From an uncultured Eubacteriales bacterium (GTDB lineage Bacteria; Bacillota_A; Clostridia; Oscillospirales; Oscillospiraceae): 6,618 nucleotides of DNA. A model generated the notes under the pieces. It made no database searches and was not told where the DNA came from. It worked only from the letters and a program-made list of their open reading frames with translations. Location of the stretch: positions 1 to 6,618 of the forward strand of contig CATKHE010000132.1 of assembly GCA_949747935.1 (NCBI GenBank). The letters run 5' to 3'. A program made the position numbers and the translations under genes. Positions 6,077 to 6,618 of this stretch are shown piece after piece; positions within the stretch are counted from its first letter, which is position 1, and every line of letters starts with the position of its first letter.

Positions 6077-6250
6077 ATGGATGTCGCAATGGCAAGCATG
6101 AATATGAGCATGGCTCAGTTCCAGACCAATTATACCTTTGGCCTGATGAAGATGGCCATGAACGACGCGGAGAGCCAGGCCGCGGCCATGATCGAAATGA
6201 TATCCGACGTACCCGCACCTGCCCAGTACGGCTTTGATACCTGGGCCTGA
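6077..6250 (+). CDS. yjfB: YjfB-family putative motility protein (57 aa)
   Basis: A small complete gene of 57 residues that is easily missed because of its length. The N-terminus MDVAMASMNMSMAQ, followed by a central LMKMAMNDAESQAA helix and a variable tail, matches the YjfB_motility family (Pfam 'putative motility protein'), whose Bacillus members begin MDI-x-x-(L/M)S and are of similar length. Biochemical function is unknown. Met is unusually frequent, and the sequence is amphipathic-helical with no signal peptide or membrane span. A strong GGGAGGGG ribosome binding site lies six bases before the ATG. A sigma-28-type promoter precedes it and a hairpin terminator follows, so it is probably a single-gene unit expressed with the flagellar regulon. 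Family assignment is by pattern recognition only. Confidence 0.85.
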   Translation: MDVAMASMNMSMAQFQTNYTFGLMKMAMNDAESQAAAMIEMISDVPAPAQYGFDTWA

Positions 6251-6271
6251 GCGGACACGTTCCAGAACCGG

Positions 6272-6303
6272 AGCGGAGCGAGACCAGAGGGACTCGCTCC
6301 GCT
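6272..6303 (+). terminator. Hairpin terminator after the YjfB-family gene
   Basis: AGCGGAGCGAG (6272-6282) pairs perfectly with CTCGCTCCGCT (6293-6303). Inside, an A/A mismatch is followed by a further CC/GG pairing around AGAG. The 11-bp GC-rich stem is followed by TTGCTGTCCT, only moderately U-rich. It lies 21 bases after the stop codon and about 40 bases before the next promoter, which fits termination that separates the motility gene from the copper gene. Confidence 0.65.
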
Positions 6304-6343
6304 TTGCTGTCCTCATATTGCTTTAGAAAACGAAAACAGGCGC

Positions 6344-6372
6344 TTGACAAGACGGGGGCGATGGGCTACAAT
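6344..6372 (+). promoter_or_regulatory. Near-consensus housekeeping promoter of the copper ATPase gene
   Basis: TTGACA (6344-6349, exact) and TACAAT (6367-6372, five of six) are separated by 17 bases. This is the strongest vegetative promoter in the window. Transcription should start near 6379, inside the inverted repeat described separately. A strong basal promoter held down by a repressor is the usual design for CsoR-controlled copper efflux genes. Confidence 0.85.
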
Positions 6373-6376
6373 ATAG

Positions 6377-6398
6377 ATACCCCCCTGGGGTGGGGTAT
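6377..6398 (+). promoter_or_regulatory. CsoR-like copper-responsive operator
   Basis: ATACCCC (6377-6383) and GGGGTAT (6392-6398) form an exact 7-bp inverted repeat around the C/G-tract centre CCTGGGGT. C-tract/G-tract inverted repeats flanked by TA are the signature of CsoR operators in Actinobacteria and Firmicutes. The site covers the predicted transcription start of a gene with a copper-binding domain. No csoR gene is present in the window. It does not match the CopY box (TACANNTGTA) or a CueR site, which would lie between -35 and -10. Confidence 0.75.
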
Positions 6399-6427
6399 TA
6401 ATGGACTGAGAAAGTCAGGTGAAACGA

Positions 6428-6618
6428 ATGGAAAAACAAAAGTTCAGTATCACAGGGATGACCTGCTCCGCTTGCTCCGCCCATGTGGAGAAGGCGGTCA
6501 ACAGACTGGAGGGGGTCAAGACCGCCTCGGTCAACCTGCTGGCAAACTCCATGTCGGCGGAATATGACGAGAGTATCCTGTCCCCAGAGGATATTATCAA
6601 TGCAGTAATACAGTCCGG
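6428..6618 (+). CDS. copA: Copper-translocating P-type ATPase, N-terminal metal-binding domain (truncated by window end)
   Basis: 63 complete codons are visible. They encode a heavy-metal-associated (HMA) domain: FSITGMTCSACSAHVEKAV carries the GMTCxxC copper-binding motif at residues 10-16 (Cys13 and Cys16). It continues as EGVKTASVNLLANSMSAEYD, then the ILSPEDIINAV helix near 50-60, in the ferredoxin-like order of strands and helices. In CopA this domain receives Cu(I) from a chaperone and feeds the membrane pump that exports copper. The start has AGGTGA five bases upstream. The upstream CsoR-like operator and strong promoter support a copper-efflux ATPase. A stand-alone copper chaperone (CopZ) starts the same way and cannot be fully excluded because the gene is cut after 63 residues, although CopZ is normally only about 70 residues long. 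Confidence 0.82.
   Translation, partial: MEKQKFSITGMTCSACSAHVEKAVNRLEGVKTASVNLLANSMSAEYDESILSPEDIINAVIQS

Overview
The window looks like a chromosomal segment from a GC-rich member of the Clostridia, most likely an Oscillospiraceae-type gut bacterium (for example the Flavonifractor/Oscillibacter neighbourhood). That is inference from GC-rich coding sequence, strong AGGAGG-type ribosome binding sites, Gram-positive-style promoters and the gene families present. No RNA genes, mobile elements or CRISPR arrays are visible. Every complete gene is on the + strand.

Layout: (1) 1-47 is the N-terminal tip of a divergent minus-strand gene for an exported or membrane protein, with its own promoter near 124-129. 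(2) 222-929 encodes an FtsE-type ABC ATPase without an adjacent FtsX permease. (3) 1104-2915 encodes a transmembrane methyl-accepting chemotaxis protein with its own consensus -10 and a GC-rich leader. (4) A perfect 34-bp palindrome at 2945-2978, then a small hairpin beside the ribosome binding site, separate it from (5) 3016-5013, an FtsA/PilM-family actin-like ATPase whose C-terminus is a proline-rich linker plus ThiS/ubiquitin-like (beta-grasp) segments instead of the usual amphipathic membrane anchor. (6) 5029-5976, 15 bases downstream, encodes a single-pass membrane protein with a lysine/glutamate-rich cytoplasmic tail. (7) 6077-6250 encodes a 57-residue YjfB-family putative motility protein behind a near-perfect sigma-28/SigD promoter (TAAG-N15-GCCGATAT), closed by a hairpin terminator. 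(8) 6428 to the end is the start of a copper P-type ATPase (copA), preceded by a near-consensus housekeeping promoter and a CsoR-like copper operator.

How the parts may work together: the chemoreceptor and the SigD-driven YjfB protein point to a motile, chemotactic cell. The actin-like ATPase and its membrane partner form a compact two-gene unit that resembles the PilM/PilN arrangement, or an FtsA-like scaffold tethered by a partner protein rather than by its own helix. This pair is the least explained part of the window and the best candidate for an undescribed system. The copA unit is independent metal homeostasis.
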